Of a stretch of 64,000 nucleotides of DNA, positions 1-8,823 are shown piece after piece. The notes beneath the pieces were generated by a model. That model saw only the letters and a program-made list of their open reading frames with translations. It made no database searches and was not told the DNA's origin. The position numbers and the translations under genes were made by a program. Source of the stretch: Muribaculaceae bacterium (GTDB lineage: Bacteria > Bacteroidota > Bacteroidia > Bacteroidales > Muribaculaceae); assembly GCA_023665425.1 (NCBI GenBank), contig JAMPDX010000001.1, positions 1 through 64,000 on the forward strand, read 5' to 3'. The stretch's first letter is position 1, and the number at the start of each line of letters is the position of its first letter.

Positions 1-63
1 GGTGGCCTACTTTTAAGTTAGAATGACTGGCCTGTTTTTAAATTATTATTGACAGTTCTCGGG

Positions 64-594
64 ATGTTTGTGAGAAACAAATCATCGAGCGAGGAAACGA
101 TAAAGAGAGTGGAAACAGTCTGGGACACCATACCGTACCGCGCACCGATAGCGCAGTCGGAGTTGGTGACAGGGACATACCTTTACAAGCTGCCGACTTA
201 CTGTTTCATCGGCGCAGGGAGCGGAGGCGAGCCGCGATTATGCAACGGTATCAACAAAGATACTTTAACCCTTCCCGACACGACAATCACAGTCCCCACA
301 TACGGCACCGGCGCAGGAGGTGAGCCGCGATTATGCAGAGACAGCGCACTTGTGGAGCTTCCGATGATACAGAGACACTATGCCGACAGCACATATGAGG
401 CATGGGTGAGCGGACCGATAGACCCCAAGCTCGACTCAATCAATGTATTTCTGCCCACAACCATCATCACACGGCAGGAATGGAAGCCTCCCAAGCGATG
501 GCACATAGGAGTGAGTGCAGGCTACGGATATGGACCGAAAGGTTTTCAGCCATACATAGGAGTGGGGCTAACATATTCAATAATCAGTTTTTGA
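64..594 (+). CDS. Phage protein, DUF6808-like, possible lysis-region protein
   Basis: The first rightward gene codes for about 176 residues from the ATG at 64; an in-frame TTG at 49 would add five, and an in-frame stop at 19 limits the start. The C-terminus carries a glycine- and tyrosine-rich tail ending in GVGLTYSIISF, like the tail of DUF6808 proteins found in Bacteroidales phage lysis regions. Members I know start with a membrane helix; here that part is absent or lies in another frame upstream, so the gene may be truncated. Two copies of a GEPRLC-containing segment lie 31 codons apart. The family call is from memory of the fold pattern and is tentative. Confidence 0.55.
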   Translation: MFVRNKSSSEETIKRVETVWDTIPYRAPIAQSELVTGTYLYKLPTYCFIGAGSGGEPRLCNGINKDTLTLPDTTITVPTYGTGAGGEPRLCRDSALVELPMIQRHYADSTYEAWVSGPIDPKLDSINVFLPTTIITRQEWKPPKRWHIGVSAGYGYGPKGFQPYIGVGLTYSIISF

Positions 595-595
595 C

Positions 596-1132
596 ATGGA
601 GATAACACTAACACTGAGCAAAGAAGACGTGATGAAAGAAGTGGCCGTAACGACCGCCTACACCGGCGGGAAGATGGACAAGGATGAGAACGCCTTCAAC
701 CGCATATCGACAGTAGACGAGGACGAGACCCACCTTGAGAGGTTTTGGGAGGAGTGCCGCGCCGACCTGTGCCAAGAGCTGATAGGGCTGGTGACATTTG
801 AGGGAATGACCACGACCACATCGGCAGTGCAACCGGTGAACCCGGATGTGCCGGTGCTGACAGCCATAGCGCCGACACTACCGGGAGTGACGCTGAAAGA
901 GCACTACGAGTTGCGGCTCGATGTGTCGCGGTCGTTTGACTCAGCGTTGCTGCCAAGCATGAAGCTGAGCCTGTTCAGTTACTTTGTGCATGGGATAGCT
1001 GCCAAGTGGTATATCTACACCAACAAAGGGGAGGCGGGGGACTATGCCGACAAAGCCTCTACCCTGCTTGATGACATCCACCGCAAGGCGCTCTACAAGA
1101 AAAAGCCGACCCGCCCCACATACGATGACTAA
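596..1132 (+). CDS. Phage hypothetical protein, first of three tandem paralogues
   Basis: This 178-residue protein starts one base after the stop of the gene before it. It shares its layout with the next two genes: a beta-rich N-terminus, a middle segment, a stretch with YFVHGIAAKWY, and a C-terminus of the form ALYKKKPTRPTY. No signal peptide or membrane helix is seen. I do not recognise a family with a known role. Its place beside presumed virion genes suggests a structural or assembly part, which is inference. Confidence 0.7.
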   Translation: MEITLTLSKEDVMKEVAVTTAYTGGKMDKDENAFNRISTVDEDETHLERFWEECRADLCQELIGLVTFEGMTTTTSAVQPVNPDVPVLTAIAPTLPGVTLKEHYELRLDVSRSFDSALLPSMKLSLFSYFVHGIAAKWYIYTNKGEAGDYADKASTLLDDIHRKALYKKKPTRPTYDD

Positions 1133-1152
1133 TTAATAATAATCCCACGACA

Positions 1153-1665
1153 ATGGAACAGAAGAAGACCATAACCGTAACGCTTGAGTCGAAAGAAATC
1201 AAGTTTGATGTGATGAACAAATCACACCTCACCGGCCAGGCACGCAATGCAGAGGGTAAGGACTACCGAAGCACCGCCTACATGCAGGCGAGTGAGGATG
1301 ACGAACACGCCTATCAGATACTGCGCTCCATCAGCAACGCCTTCTCGCATCTGAAGGTAGAGCTTGGGGAGTATCTGCACGAGGACGGCTCGACATCGAA
1401 CAACCGCATCAACAAGGCGGTGGAAGAGGGACAACAGCTAAAGCTGTCGTTTCTGCTGCCCTCCAACTTCAACAACTCTGCCTGCGACAGTCTGGGAGGG
1501 ATGCTCCACGAGTATATTGTGGACCGCACCCTTTCGGAGTGGTTTGTCATCACCGACAAGACCGATGCGCAGGACTATGCCAATCTTGCCACCGAAGCAC
1601 TCGACCGCGCCAAGCAGGCGCTCTACAAGCGAGAGAGACCGACCCGCCCGACATATACCGATTAA
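1153..1665 (+). CDS. Phage hypothetical protein, second of three tandem paralogues
   Basis: This 170-residue protein lies 20 bases after the previous gene. The C-terminal pattern (EW-x-ITDKTDAQDYANLATEALD then ALYKRERPTRPTY) matches that of its left neighbour in order and spacing, which shows common descent by tandem duplication. It is otherwise soluble and acidic with no motif I recognise. The three copies may form a hetero-oligomer in the virion, which is inference. Confidence 0.7.
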   Translation: MEQKKTITVTLESKEIKFDVMNKSHLTGQARNAEGKDYRSTAYMQASEDDEHAYQILRSISNAFSHLKVELGEYLHEDGSTSNNRINKAVEEGQQLKLSFLLPSNFNNSACDSLGGMLHEYIVDRTLSEWFVITDKTDAQDYANLATEALDRAKQALYKRERPTRPTYTD

Positions 1666-1668
1666 GCC

Positions 1669-2226
1669 ATGTATCATATAGGTTGCAGTGAACAATGTTA
1701 TAACCGCGACGGGAGAGACACCAAAGCCACAAAGAATGTGACTTTGGTGTTCCACCGCGAGCAGTTGCTCTACGACATCAAGAACTATGCCTACATAGAG
1801 GGTCATGTGTGGGGCGAGGAGAACCAACACGCCCAGCACACCTTGGTGGAGATAGGCGAAGAGGGGAATGTAGACCGTGTGAACCGCATATTGGCAGTAG
1901 TGCATGCCGCCGCCGTTGAGATGCTCTATCCCTACACCAAGGAAGAGCCGATTGAGGACGAGGTAATCTGCGACAAGATGTGGACGCCGGATGAATACAA
2001 AATCCAGATGTCGGTGCCTGCCACGATGTCAAGAACCACACTGCACCTGCTCAATAAGCTCATCCATGAGTTCATGGTGGCGCGAGTGATATATGATTGG
2101 CTAAGCATAACGCATCCCGATGCAGCCAAGAATTGGATAGACAAGGCATTGGAGGCGGAGCAAGAAATCAACTCAATCAAGAACAGCCGCACAGGAGTAC
2201 TGACGCGGCCTGCGCATCCATTCTGA
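1669..2226 (+). CDS. Phage hypothetical protein, third of three tandem paralogues
   Basis: This 185-residue protein starts three bases after the stop of the second copy. It keeps the shared pattern in weaker form: the central EFMVARVIYDWLSIT corresponds to EYIVDRTLSEWFVIT of the second copy, and the end (RTGVLTRPAHPF) has lost the TRPTY signature in part. It is the last gene of the rightward block and faces the leftward block across a hairpin. Confidence 0.65.
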   Translation: MYHIGCSEQCYNRDGRDTKATKNVTLVFHREQLLYDIKNYAYIEGHVWGEENQHAQHTLVEIGEEGNVDRVNRILAVVHAAAVEMLYPYTKEEPIEDEVICDKMWTPDEYKIQMSVPATMSRTTLHLLNKLIHEFMVARVIYDWLSITHPDAAKNWIDKALEAEQEINSIKNSRTGVLTRPAHPF

Positions 2227-2237
2227 GAATACTTACC

Positions 2238-2299
2238 TCCGGGAAAGCCGGAACCCCGACAAGGACGAGAGCCGAGACGCATCACGCGCCCCGGCTCTC
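2238..2299. terminator. Two stacked hairpins between convergent phage operons
   Basis: The main stem pairs GAGAGCCG (2267-2274) with CGGCTCTC (2292-2299), eight perfect base pairs around a 17-base loop. A smaller stem, TCCGG with CCGGA, lies at about 2238-2252. The site sits between the end of the rightward paralogue genes and the end of the leftward virion gene, where a two-way terminator is expected. There is no long T-run. Confidence 0.5.
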
Positions 2300-2343
2300 T
2301 TGTGTAACCTTAAATCTAATACCATGAAAAACTATTGAACTAA

Positions 2344-5247
2344 CTATCTTGGTTGGTCGGTGAGTCGCGGGTTGAATTGCAGGGACGCACCGAAAATACT
2401 TTCGTCCGGGGAGAGATTGCACAGCAGAGCTATACGGAAATACTTATAGGGAGTGCCACGGAAGCCGCGCAGGTAGTGGTCTTTCGAAGACCATACCAAA
2501 TGCCAATGGTAGAGGTCGCGCGAGCCGTAGAGGACGGACTGCACATGACCCTTTTGGAAATGGCCACGCTGAATAACCGTGTCGATGGTTTTCAGGACAT
2601 CGGGGGCTTCAAGTTTGAGAGGACGAGTGACGAGGAGAGACTTAACCTCGAGTGGGTTTCCATCCTTGTCAACCGCAGTCTTGCACAGATTTACCAACTT
2701 GCCGTCCTGCGTTACAGCGAGAGCCTCCGGGTAAGAGTTGACATTATCGCGGATGTTGGAATACATCATACCCCACGACCTTGTTTTCAGAGAATACACA
2801 TAGGCATAGGTATATTTCCGATTATATACAATTATTCGTTGGTGGACATAATCATATATCATCTTACACTCCTTAATGAAAGATGTAAACTCTTTAATGG
2901 GTAAGCAAGTGTCAGCATCATGACCGAGCATTGTATGCAGCTTATTGAGTCCGGGCAGATTCAAGACGTTGAAAACATCATCGTTGATTGAGTCGGTTAT
3001 ACATTGAGTCTGTGAACCACTGATAAGCATAATACCTCTATCCGTGGGGAACAAAACAGAAGAATCAATCTGTGTAATACCATCGGGATTTATGCAGACA
3101 TCGCGAGTAATGGGTTGCTTCGCCCGATAAGAGCCAGTTTCCGTTACCTCCATTGCCCATACACCATCTTCGCAGAAAGCATAGAGAGGGAACTGACCGA
3201 ACTGACCTTGAGAAAGAGCCTTTGCGGCCGTAGAGATCCCCAATATTTTTCCGGTGCCAACGGTATTGATACCAAGCAGGGGGAAATAGAAAGGGTTATT
3301 GACCTCCGATGTATATACCTTGTTGCCACAATTTACGTAATCATAAGGAGTAGCGGTCGTACTTGGCACTTTATCCGATGAATAGTTATGGAGTCTCTGA
3401 ATGTCGTAGTCAAGCAAAGCGTAGGCACCGTTGAGAAAGTCGTGGGGCTTCAAGTCAACCACCATTGCACCACCTCCATAGACCGCACCGCTATCACCCT
3501 CAAGGGATGAAATAACCATTTTTACGGCATTTACATTCGGGTAGAACAGATAACAACCATAGGACAATTCTTTCCTTGTCCAATTGGTATCATTCTTCGC
3601 ATCTTCATCTGACGGATAAAACTTGGGTGACAGATAGTAAGCCAATCCACTTGACGAAGTCTGCACCGAATAAGTTTTGCCACCCTCCTTTATGTAGACG
3701 GTTATCCCGACAGTATCTGAAAACGGGTTTGTTTTTATGATAAGGTTTTTCTTATTGTCCGCATTATATCCCCAAGAATGTATTTTGTCGCAGAAAGCGA
3801 ACATAGACCATGCAGGGAAGCCAGAGAAAAGTTTTCGCTTTACTCCCGAAAGATTAATGCGTGAGTTGTAAGTTTGAGATGTTGAAGCAACAAGTCTATC
3901 GTTGGTTAGATAATCATCGGTCATAACCTCGCGTGTAACGAGCGACTGCAAATAATCGTCCTCAATTGGTATTGCAGTCCTTGTCGTTGCTTCCGCGTCA
4001 GATAGAGTGATAGAATATAACTTGTAGAATGTTGAGCAGTTCTGAATAGACTCTGTGATTTTACCATCGGTAAACTCCGGCAAGTTGAGGGTGACACTCG
4101 GATATGTCCTTTCGGGAGAAAAATACAACGCATAGATTTTGGAATATTCCCACTCCATATAATGGTTTAGGAATTCGGTAGTACCTTTGGTTGTATCTAT
4201 CGGACCAAGTATATTATCCTCTGAGACAGTTGTTGGAAAACTTGCGCTACCACCACGATGATAATTTTTGTGATACAACTTACCGATGAATTTTGTTTCA
4301 AAGTTGTCTGTATCCCGGAAGTTGCTGATTTTACCCTCTTGGTCGTATGTGTATATTGGTTTGGATATAAATACATCGATAGACTTTATCAAGTCTTTCC
4401 ATTTTGACAGGTCGTAATAATCTCCATCATGACTAACTCGATAATCAAGTTCACACGCCACCATCATAATATCACAATTCTGTGCTTCGTTGAGGGTTTT
4501 CTTTTTGCCGTGAAGATTATCCCAAGTTACCAATGGAGCCGGACGTGTCTGCGGATTCATCAGAATCGGGGACGAATGACAGACAAGAGAGCCGTCATAA
4601 AGGCGAAGTGCATAGCGCACAAAGAATGGGAAACAGAAACGACCTTTATCAATCGTCTGTTCCTTGATAAACTTATTGACTTTCGCCATTACCTGTTCGG
4701 TAATCCTTGTTTTGTTGGCATCAGACAAAGTCCCGTATGATTCCTCAACAGTCATGCCCTCAGCAAATGCCACCGTAAACTTGGCATCAGTCTGACTATA
4801 TAAGCGAGGATGACCTACAAGACCGAATGAAACATATATCTTTGGCAGCTCATCGCCAAGGTCTGTATATTTTGTATCTTCCCAAAGGTAATACTGCATA
4901 GCAGAATCAGAGAATACTATCAGTGTATTGCCGACAGCATTGCAATGAGAAAAGTTATAGACATATCCCAAGTCCTTTGAAGCCCCACTGCCTTTATTTT
5001 TCCACGACAACTTGCTTGTGCGTTCGTCAAGCAGAATATAGTGGGTAAAGGCTGTCGTTTCATGGATGAATACAATCTTGCAATTCTGTTCCTCCTGCGA
5101 CAATGTCATTTCAACGTGGGGTTGCTCAATGGATGACAGCCCACCATTTTCATTAATCAAATTGAGCGACAGAGCGAGTTCACCATCGGGGCATTCGTAG
5201 TCGGAGGGGACGGCTGAATAGCCGGTGTATTTAATATCTTTAATCAT
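2344..5247 (-). CDS. Large phage virion (tail-type, beta-propeller-like) protein
   Basis: This is the largest gene of the phage, 967 residues, with no signal peptide or membrane helix. The N-terminus (KDIKYTGYSAVPSDYECPDGE) and the later DRGIMLISGSQTQCITDSI and GIMMYSNIRDN-type stretches resemble the large proteins of Bacteroidales prophages built from repeated beta-sheet blades. Blade-like repeats with aromatic strands followed by Gly-Asp turns run through the protein. I infer a tail or neck part that may reach to the host surface. Its start overlaps the stop of the gene upstream by four bases (ATGA), so the two are translationally coupled. Confidence 0.6.
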   Translation of the reverse strand: MIKDIKYTGYSAVPSDYECPDGELALSLNLINENGGLSSIEQPHVEMTLSQEEQNCKIVFIHETTAFTHYILLDERTSKLSWKNKGSGASKDLGYVYNFSHCNAVGNTLIVFSDSAMQYYLWEDTKYTDLGDELPKIYVSFGLVGHPRLYSQTDAKFTVAFAEGMTVEESYGTLSDANKTRITEQVMAKVNKFIKEQTIDKGRFCFPFFVRYALRLYDGSLVCHSSPILMNPQTRPAPLVTWDNLHGKKKTLNEAQNCDIMMVACELDYRVSHDGDYYDLSKWKDLIKSIDVFISKPIYTYDQEGKISNFRDTDNFETKFIGKLYHKNYHRGGSASFPTTVSEDNILGPIDTTKGTTEFLNHYMEWEYSKIYALYFSPERTYPSVTLNLPEFTDGKITESIQNCSTFYKLYSITLSDAEATTRTAIPIEDDYLQSLVTREVMTDDYLTNDRLVASTSQTYNSRINLSGVKRKLFSGFPAWSMFAFCDKIHSWGYNADNKKNLIIKTNPFSDTVGITVYIKEGGKTYSVQTSSSGLAYYLSPKFYPSDEDAKNDTNWTRKELSYGCYLFYPNVNAVKMVISSLEGDSGAVYGGGAMVVDLKPHDFLNGAYALLDYDIQRLHNYSSDKVPSTTATPYDYVNCGNKVYTSEVNNPFYFPLLGINTVGTGKILGISTAAKALSQGQFGQFPLYAFCEDGVWAMEVTETGSYRAKQPITRDVCINPDGITQIDSSVLFPTDRGIMLISGSQTQCITDSINDDVFNVLNLPGLNKLHTMLGHDADTCLPIKEFTSFIKECKMIYDYVHQRIIVYNRKYTYAYVYSLKTRSWGMMYSNIRDNVNSYPEALAVTQDGKLVNLCKTAVDKDGNPLEVKSLLVTRPLKLEAPDVLKTIDTVIQRGHFQKGHVQSVLYGSRDLYHWHLVWSSKDHYLRGFRGTPYKYFRIALLCNLSPDESIFGASLQFNPRLTDQPR

Positions 5248-5615
5248 AGTGAGCAGCGGTAAATAATTGTGATGTACTTGATATTGTCTCGTTCAAACTC
5301 CGAGCCGCAGGGGCATCGAAGTGTGTCGCGAGCGCCGACCTTTGAGAGGACAGTGCGCGTGATGGAGCGCGACCAGGTGCGGAACGTGCCGCGACCTTTG
5401 GCAGTGGCCCAGACGCACCCATCATAACGACCGACATAAGAGCCGGCACGGAGACGGACATATAGATACCACTCGTCACCCTCCTGCGCAATGTCAATCA
5501 CATCGCCCGGAGCGAGTGAAAGTTTCCGGGCAATGTGCGCCGATATATCAATCCGGCCATTGGCGCGGAAAGATATATCGTATCTGCGAGAGTTGGGCAA
5601 AATAGATTTCATCAT
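5244..5615 (-). CDS. Phage protein with AbrB/SpoVT-like swapped-hairpin region
   Basis: About 124 residues from the paired ATG codons at 5615/5612; a longer start at 5645 is possible but begins with sequence that looks random. The segment RYDISFRANGRIDISAHIAR followed by APGDVIDI resembles the looped-hinge half of AbrB/MazE proteins. A later CPCGSEFERDNIKYI stretch has two cysteines. It is coupled to the virion gene by an ATGA overlap. It may be a small virion or regulatory protein; the location favours a structural role and the fold favours DNA binding, so I leave it open. Confidence 0.6.
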   Translation of the reverse strand: MMKSILPNSRRYDISFRANGRIDISAHIARKLSLAPGDVIDIAQEGDEWYLYVRLRAGSYVGRYDGCVWATAKGRGTFRTWSRSITRTVLSKVGARDTLRCPCGSEFERDNIKYITIIYRCSL

Positions 5616-5650
5616 TGGCAAAGATAGTGAGGGCGAATAGCGCAATCACT

Positions 5651-5830
5651 TTAAGTTGTGGGAGAGGTGTTGCGAGATTGCATCAAAGCCGTTACTCGTG
5701 CAATCTCATCATCTATCTCTTTTTCAAGTGCGATGGACTGACGCAGAACATCTTTGTTATGAGTGGCAAAGTATTCTTTTTGGAATTTGCGGAGCTGTGC
5801 AACGCGGTCGAAGAATTGTCGGGCATTCAT
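5651..5830 (-). CDS. Small phage coiled-coil protein (59 residues)
   Basis: Reading the complement from the ATG at 5830 gives an uninterrupted 59-codon frame ending at TAA 5651-5653. It begins MNARQFFDRVAQLRKFQ and has an uninterrupted helix-forming, charged pattern (LEKEIDDEIARV). The ATG overlaps the stop of the gene upstream as ATGA, as with most genes of this block. It fills what would otherwise be an unexplained gap. Function unknown. Confidence 0.7.
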   Translation of the reverse strand: MNARQFFDRVAQLRKFQKEYFATHNKDVLRQSIALEKEIDDEIARVTALMQSRNTSPTT

Positions 5831-6378
5831 CGTTCAATCATTTTACGGTAGTGGTTATCGTTTAGGTTGTCGCGCATGGCCATTGCTCTTTTTATTCGGA
5901 GAATGTCTTCCTTTGTCAAAGGTTTTGCCAAGTCTTCGTGTTGACTTCCTTTACTTGAAAGGTCATGCTTGTCGCAATATGAGAGCATAAGTGCGTCAAT
6001 GGTCTGTTCTAAGTCTTTTTTGAAATTGGCTTTGTGCCATTCAAACATTGAACGCAGTTCGGCAAATTCATAGGCTGTCAGTTCAACAACAATCACAGAT
6101 TTGCTTAGTAGTCGATATGGAAGTTGTTTTTCATCTTTAAGACTACAGTAACACTGGGTGAACAGTGTTATGTCAATCTTACGCGCGCCGATGTTAAACT
6201 TGTAAAATTTTTTCTTTTCGGTATCGAGCAACGCATCTACGGATATGCCGTAATGCTCACATTGACGGTCTAAGAGTATACGGGCATTGCGAGCTTCACC
6301 ACCTTCACCGCGTTCTGCGAGTGCAAGCAGTTTCTTTAATTTAGTTTTAATACTTTCGTAGTTAGAAGATGTAGCCAT
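5827..6378 (-). CDS. DUF2786-like phage protein
   Basis: A 183-residue protein from the ATG at 6378. Residues 9-45 (KLKKLLALAERGEGGEARNA through LLDRQCEHYGIS) match the DUF2786 helical hairpin. The middle is beta-rich, and the rest is a charged helical tail. DUF2786 proteins are of unknown function. The longer frame reaching 6477 overlaps the upstream gene too far, so I take 6378, which leaves a 17-base overlap. Confidence 0.65.
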   Translation of the reverse strand: MATSSNYESIKTKLKKLLALAERGEGGEARNARILLDRQCEHYGISVDALLDTEKKKFYKFNIGARKIDITLFTQCYCSLKDEKQLPYRLLSKSVIVVELTAYEFAELRSMFEWHKANFKKDLEQTIDALMLSYCDKHDLSSKGSQHEDLAKPLTKEDILRIKRAMAMRDNLNDNHYRKMIER

Positions 6379-6625
6379 TGGGATTATTGCTTTTGAATTG
6401 AGGCGTCCAACAACGGTTAGCTTGAAACCAACCATGCGCGTGAGCGTATCTTGTTCTTTCTTCCTTAAAAAAGTCAAAGCTGCGTGTTGTGTAGGTTATG
6501 TCGTTTTCGACACCGAGATAATTATCCTGAGGGAGCATACACGGCCAATCTGGAATGTTGAGGTAGACGAAGTCCGAGAGGGCATCCATGCCGGCGAGGT
6601 CGGTCAGTTGGTCGTAGTCAATCAT
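6362..6625 (-). CDS. Phage hypothetical protein
   Basis: An 87-residue frame with ATG at 6625 overlapping the stop of the gene upstream by ATGA. The sequence is aromatic- and aspartate-rich (DFVYLNIPDWPCMLP) with no known domain. Support is the coupling at its start and the lack of another frame in the region. Confidence 0.55.
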   Translation of the reverse strand: MIDYDQLTDLAGMDALSDFVYLNIPDWPCMLPQDNYLGVENDITYTTRSFDFFKEERTRYAHAHGWFQANRCWTPQFKSNNPNGYIF

Positions 6626-6927
6626 GATGTATGTAATTTTTCACGTTTGAGGACTAATTCGAGTCCACCTGTTCTATCAGCTACACAAGCAATCTGCCAA
6701 CCATCAGCACCGAGAGAATTAAGCTCTCTCCATTTTTTGCGGTTTAGCTCTTTTCGCTCTTCGTCAGAGTATATGGAGACCATGGGAATGAAAAAAGAGC
6801 GATACTCGCAAGTGATACGATAATCGGGTTGTTTGGAGAACTTGCGTTGAACCCAAACGAGGATTAAGCCGACAGCAAAAGCCCCGATGATTATTGTCAG
6901 AAAGCGGAGAATGAACTGAAGTATCAT
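6622..6927 (-). CDS. Small membrane protein with DUF4177-like domain
   Basis: A 101-residue protein with a hydrophobic helix at residues 3-26 followed by a cytosolic or periplasmic part. The segment WRELNSLGADGWQIACV is the DUF4177 signature (a short domain in which a GW-Q pattern ends a beta-alpha unit). It overlaps the gene on each side by four bases. Role in the phage unknown; a membrane-linked accessory protein is likely. Confidence 0.6.
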   Translation of the reverse strand: MILQFILRFLTIIIGAFAVGLILVWVQRKFSKQPDYRITCEYRSFFIPMVSIYSDEERKELNRKKWRELNSLGADGWQIACVADRTGGLELVLKREKLHTS

Positions 6928-7370
6928 TGCTGACCTCCTTTCTTATTGCCGTTGACGATGTCAAGGAGCTCGGGACAATCGAAGATGTTGCCGACCACCT
7001 TCCACGACTTGATATGGTGGTTGCTCATGGGAGTTGTGGAAAACCAATCGTGGAGGCAGAAACATCCACGTTGGTAGACCACGCTGCGGTAAGCGTGCTT
7101 CATATCATCTTTGAGGCAGTGCAGGATGTCACCCTCATAGATGTCGTTACCGAGATAATCTGCGTAGCCTGTGAATTGTCCTACGGTGTGAGGCTCAATG
7201 ACCGCGATGTCTTTGTCGTGCAACCGCAGGGTCATTTCATCATTGGGGCATAGTTGAGTACGACTATTGTGTGAAACGAGTATGAAGGTTTGCTCCAATG
7301 TCTGTAATAAATGCCCGACAGCCCACTCGCCTGAGAGTACACGCTTGGCGCGAAATTCAATCTGTCTCAT
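6924..7370 (-). CDS. YopX family phage protein
   Basis: About 148 residues from the ATG at 7370, which overlaps the mazG-like stop as ATGA; the longer frame to 7427 is not needed. It starts MRQIEFRAKRVLSGEW and has QFTGYADYLGNDIYEGDI, the signature of the YopX family (first seen in phage SPbeta). The C-terminus has WKVVGNIFDCPELL, also typical. The family's molecular role is not established. Confidence 0.8.
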   Translation of the reverse strand: MRQIEFRAKRVLSGEWAVGHLLQTLEQTFILVSHNSRTQLCPNDEMTLRLHDKDIAVIEPHTVGQFTGYADYLGNDIYEGDILHCLKDDMKHAYRSVVYQRGCFCLHDWFSTTPMSNHHIKSWKVVGNIFDCPELLDIVNGNKKGGQQ

Positions 7371-7687
7371 CCTTGCGCACCTCCTTTCAGATTGTTGTAG
7401 AGGCGGAGCATTTTGAGCTGCGCCCACTTCTCGACCTCTTTTTCACCATAGATGAATGCCATTTGCAGAGCCATAATCATGACATCGGCAATCTCCTCAC
7501 AGACGTGGTCGGCAGTGTCGCGACCACGATTGTGTTTGCAGATAGCGTTCTGGAGTTCGGACATTTCCTCAAAGAGCATTTGAGTCTGCGCCTCCTTGCC
7601 GTAGGTGGAGACAGCGCGGTGGATTGTGTCTTCAAACTCCTTGTCGGAGAGCTTGGTTTTCTTACCGTATTGCATTTCGGGTTCCAT
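7367..7687 (-). CDS. MazG-like nucleotide pyrophosphohydrolase
   Basis: A 106-residue all-alpha protein. FEEMSELQNAI and CEEIADVMIMA give the ExxE and ExxD metal-binding pairs of MazG/dUTPase-like NTP pyrophosphohydrolases. Phage members clean up non-canonical nucleotides or change the (p)ppGpp and nucleotide pools. It lies among early genes and starts one base after its neighbour's stop. Confidence 0.75.
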   Translation of the reverse strand: MEPEMQYGKKTKLSDKEFEDTIHRAVSTYGKEAQTQMLFEEMSELQNAICKHNRGRDTADHVCEEIADVMIMALQMAFIYGEKEVEKWAQLKMLRLYNNLKGGAQG

Positions 7688-7688
7688 A

Positions 7689-7943
7689 TCAGTTCTGTTC
7701 TGTGAGATTGTTTTCTACGATAGTGAGAGCCATGCGGACAGCGGACAAGACACCCGGGTCGCGCTTCATCTCCTTGACAAGTCCCATGACGATGGGGTGA
7801 GTATTGCCGCCGGAGAAAGATGTTACTTTGCCCTGGTCGGGAGTAGAGGCAGAGCCAACGATAACGAGCGCGCCAAGAGTGCCATTGCCGCAGTTGGCAT
7901 TGTTGAGGATTTGTCTGTGCAGACGGTTGATTGCTTTTTCCAT
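7689..7943 (-). CDS. Phage hypothetical protein
   Basis: An 84-residue protein with a helical N-terminus (EKAINRLHRQIL), a glycine-rich middle and a helical C-terminus (VLSAVRMALTIVENNL). No recognised domain. It sits between the loader gene and the mazG-like gene, with one base before the latter, so it is in the same transcript. Confidence 0.6.
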   Translation of the reverse strand: MEKAINRLHRQILNNANCGNGTLGALVIVGSASTPDQGKVTSFSGGNTHPIVMGLVKEMKRDPGVLSAVRMALTIVENNLTEQN

Positions 7944-7953
7944 TATTGTTGAT

Positions 7954-8811
7954 TTATCTGCGGCTTTCGCCGGTTAGTTCTATTACGTTGTAGGTTTTGA
8001 AGCGGTCAACGAGACGGCCATACTTATCGCCCTGTGTGAAGCGGGCAATCAGAGCCTCCTCATCGAGGTTGGTGGTAATGTGGGCGAACTTATCCCAACC
8101 CGACCAAACATCATTGCGGGCGAGAAGAAACTCATCGGTCAGCACAGAGGTCTTCATACCGAAGAATACCTTATCATCGTTAAGTCCCACATCATTAAGG
8201 CAGACATTCTCCGGCTTAGGCATAAAACCCTTGCTTTCCTCCTCATAGAAAGTGTATCGGTCAAAGTTGTTATGAATGGTATAGTAATTCACCATTTGTG
8301 TAACCGACAGATTGTGGAAGAAGCGCGGAGAATTTATGCGCCGCAGATACTCCGAGAAGCACTGCATCATCATAGTCTTGCCGACACCGAGGCCACCCTT
8401 GAGCATGATGTTCTTATGCAGCTTGTAGCCACGACCGGGAAATACCTGTTCAGCGAGACGGCAGTTGTTGAAATAGTAGAGGAGGAAACGCACCACAGAC
8501 TTATTGTTATCGTCAATAACGAACTCGCGATGTTGAGGAGCCATGACGATATTGTTTGCGATGTATAAGAACAGACGAGCGTGCATCTCGTAGACCGCAG
8601 GGTCTGTAAGGTCCGGGTAAGCATCCTGCTCTTTCTTTTTATCCTCTTCGGCTTTCTTGATGTAATTGCAGATGTTCATAGCCTCATACACGGCAGTGTC
8701 GGAGGCACGGCGTTTGAGCGTGTCGAGCATAGCCTTATCCCAATCGAGATTATAGGTAGGCTTCTGGCCGTACTTGGCAAGCTCAGTGATTAATGTTTGC
8801 GGATAGCTCAT
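7954..8811 (-). CDS. DnaC-like replicative helicase loader ATPase
   Basis: A 285-residue AAA+ protein. GGLGVGKTMMM (about residue 146) is the Walker A loop, CLNDVGLNDD the Walker B strand, and HITTNLDEEALIARF with RLVDRF the sensor and arginine-finger region of DnaC/DnaI-type loaders. It would load the host DnaB helicase at the phage origin. It follows a DnaD-type initiator gene by 12 bases, a common pairing. Confidence 0.8.
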   Translation of the reverse strand: MSYPQTLITELAKYGQKPTYNLDWDKAMLDTLKRRASDTAVYEAMNICNYIKKAEEDKKKEQDAYPDLTDPAVYEMHARLFLYIANNIVMAPQHREFVIDDNNKSVVRFLLYYFNNCRLAEQVFPGRGYKLHKNIMLKGGLGVGKTMMMQCFSEYLRRINSPRFFHNLSVTQMVNYYTIHNNFDRYTFYEEESKGFMPKPENVCLNDVGLNDDKVFFGMKTSVLTDEFLLARNDVWSGWDKFAHITTNLDEEALIARFTQGDKYGRLVDRFKTYNVIELTGESRR

Positions 8812-8823
8812 GATTGAAATGTA

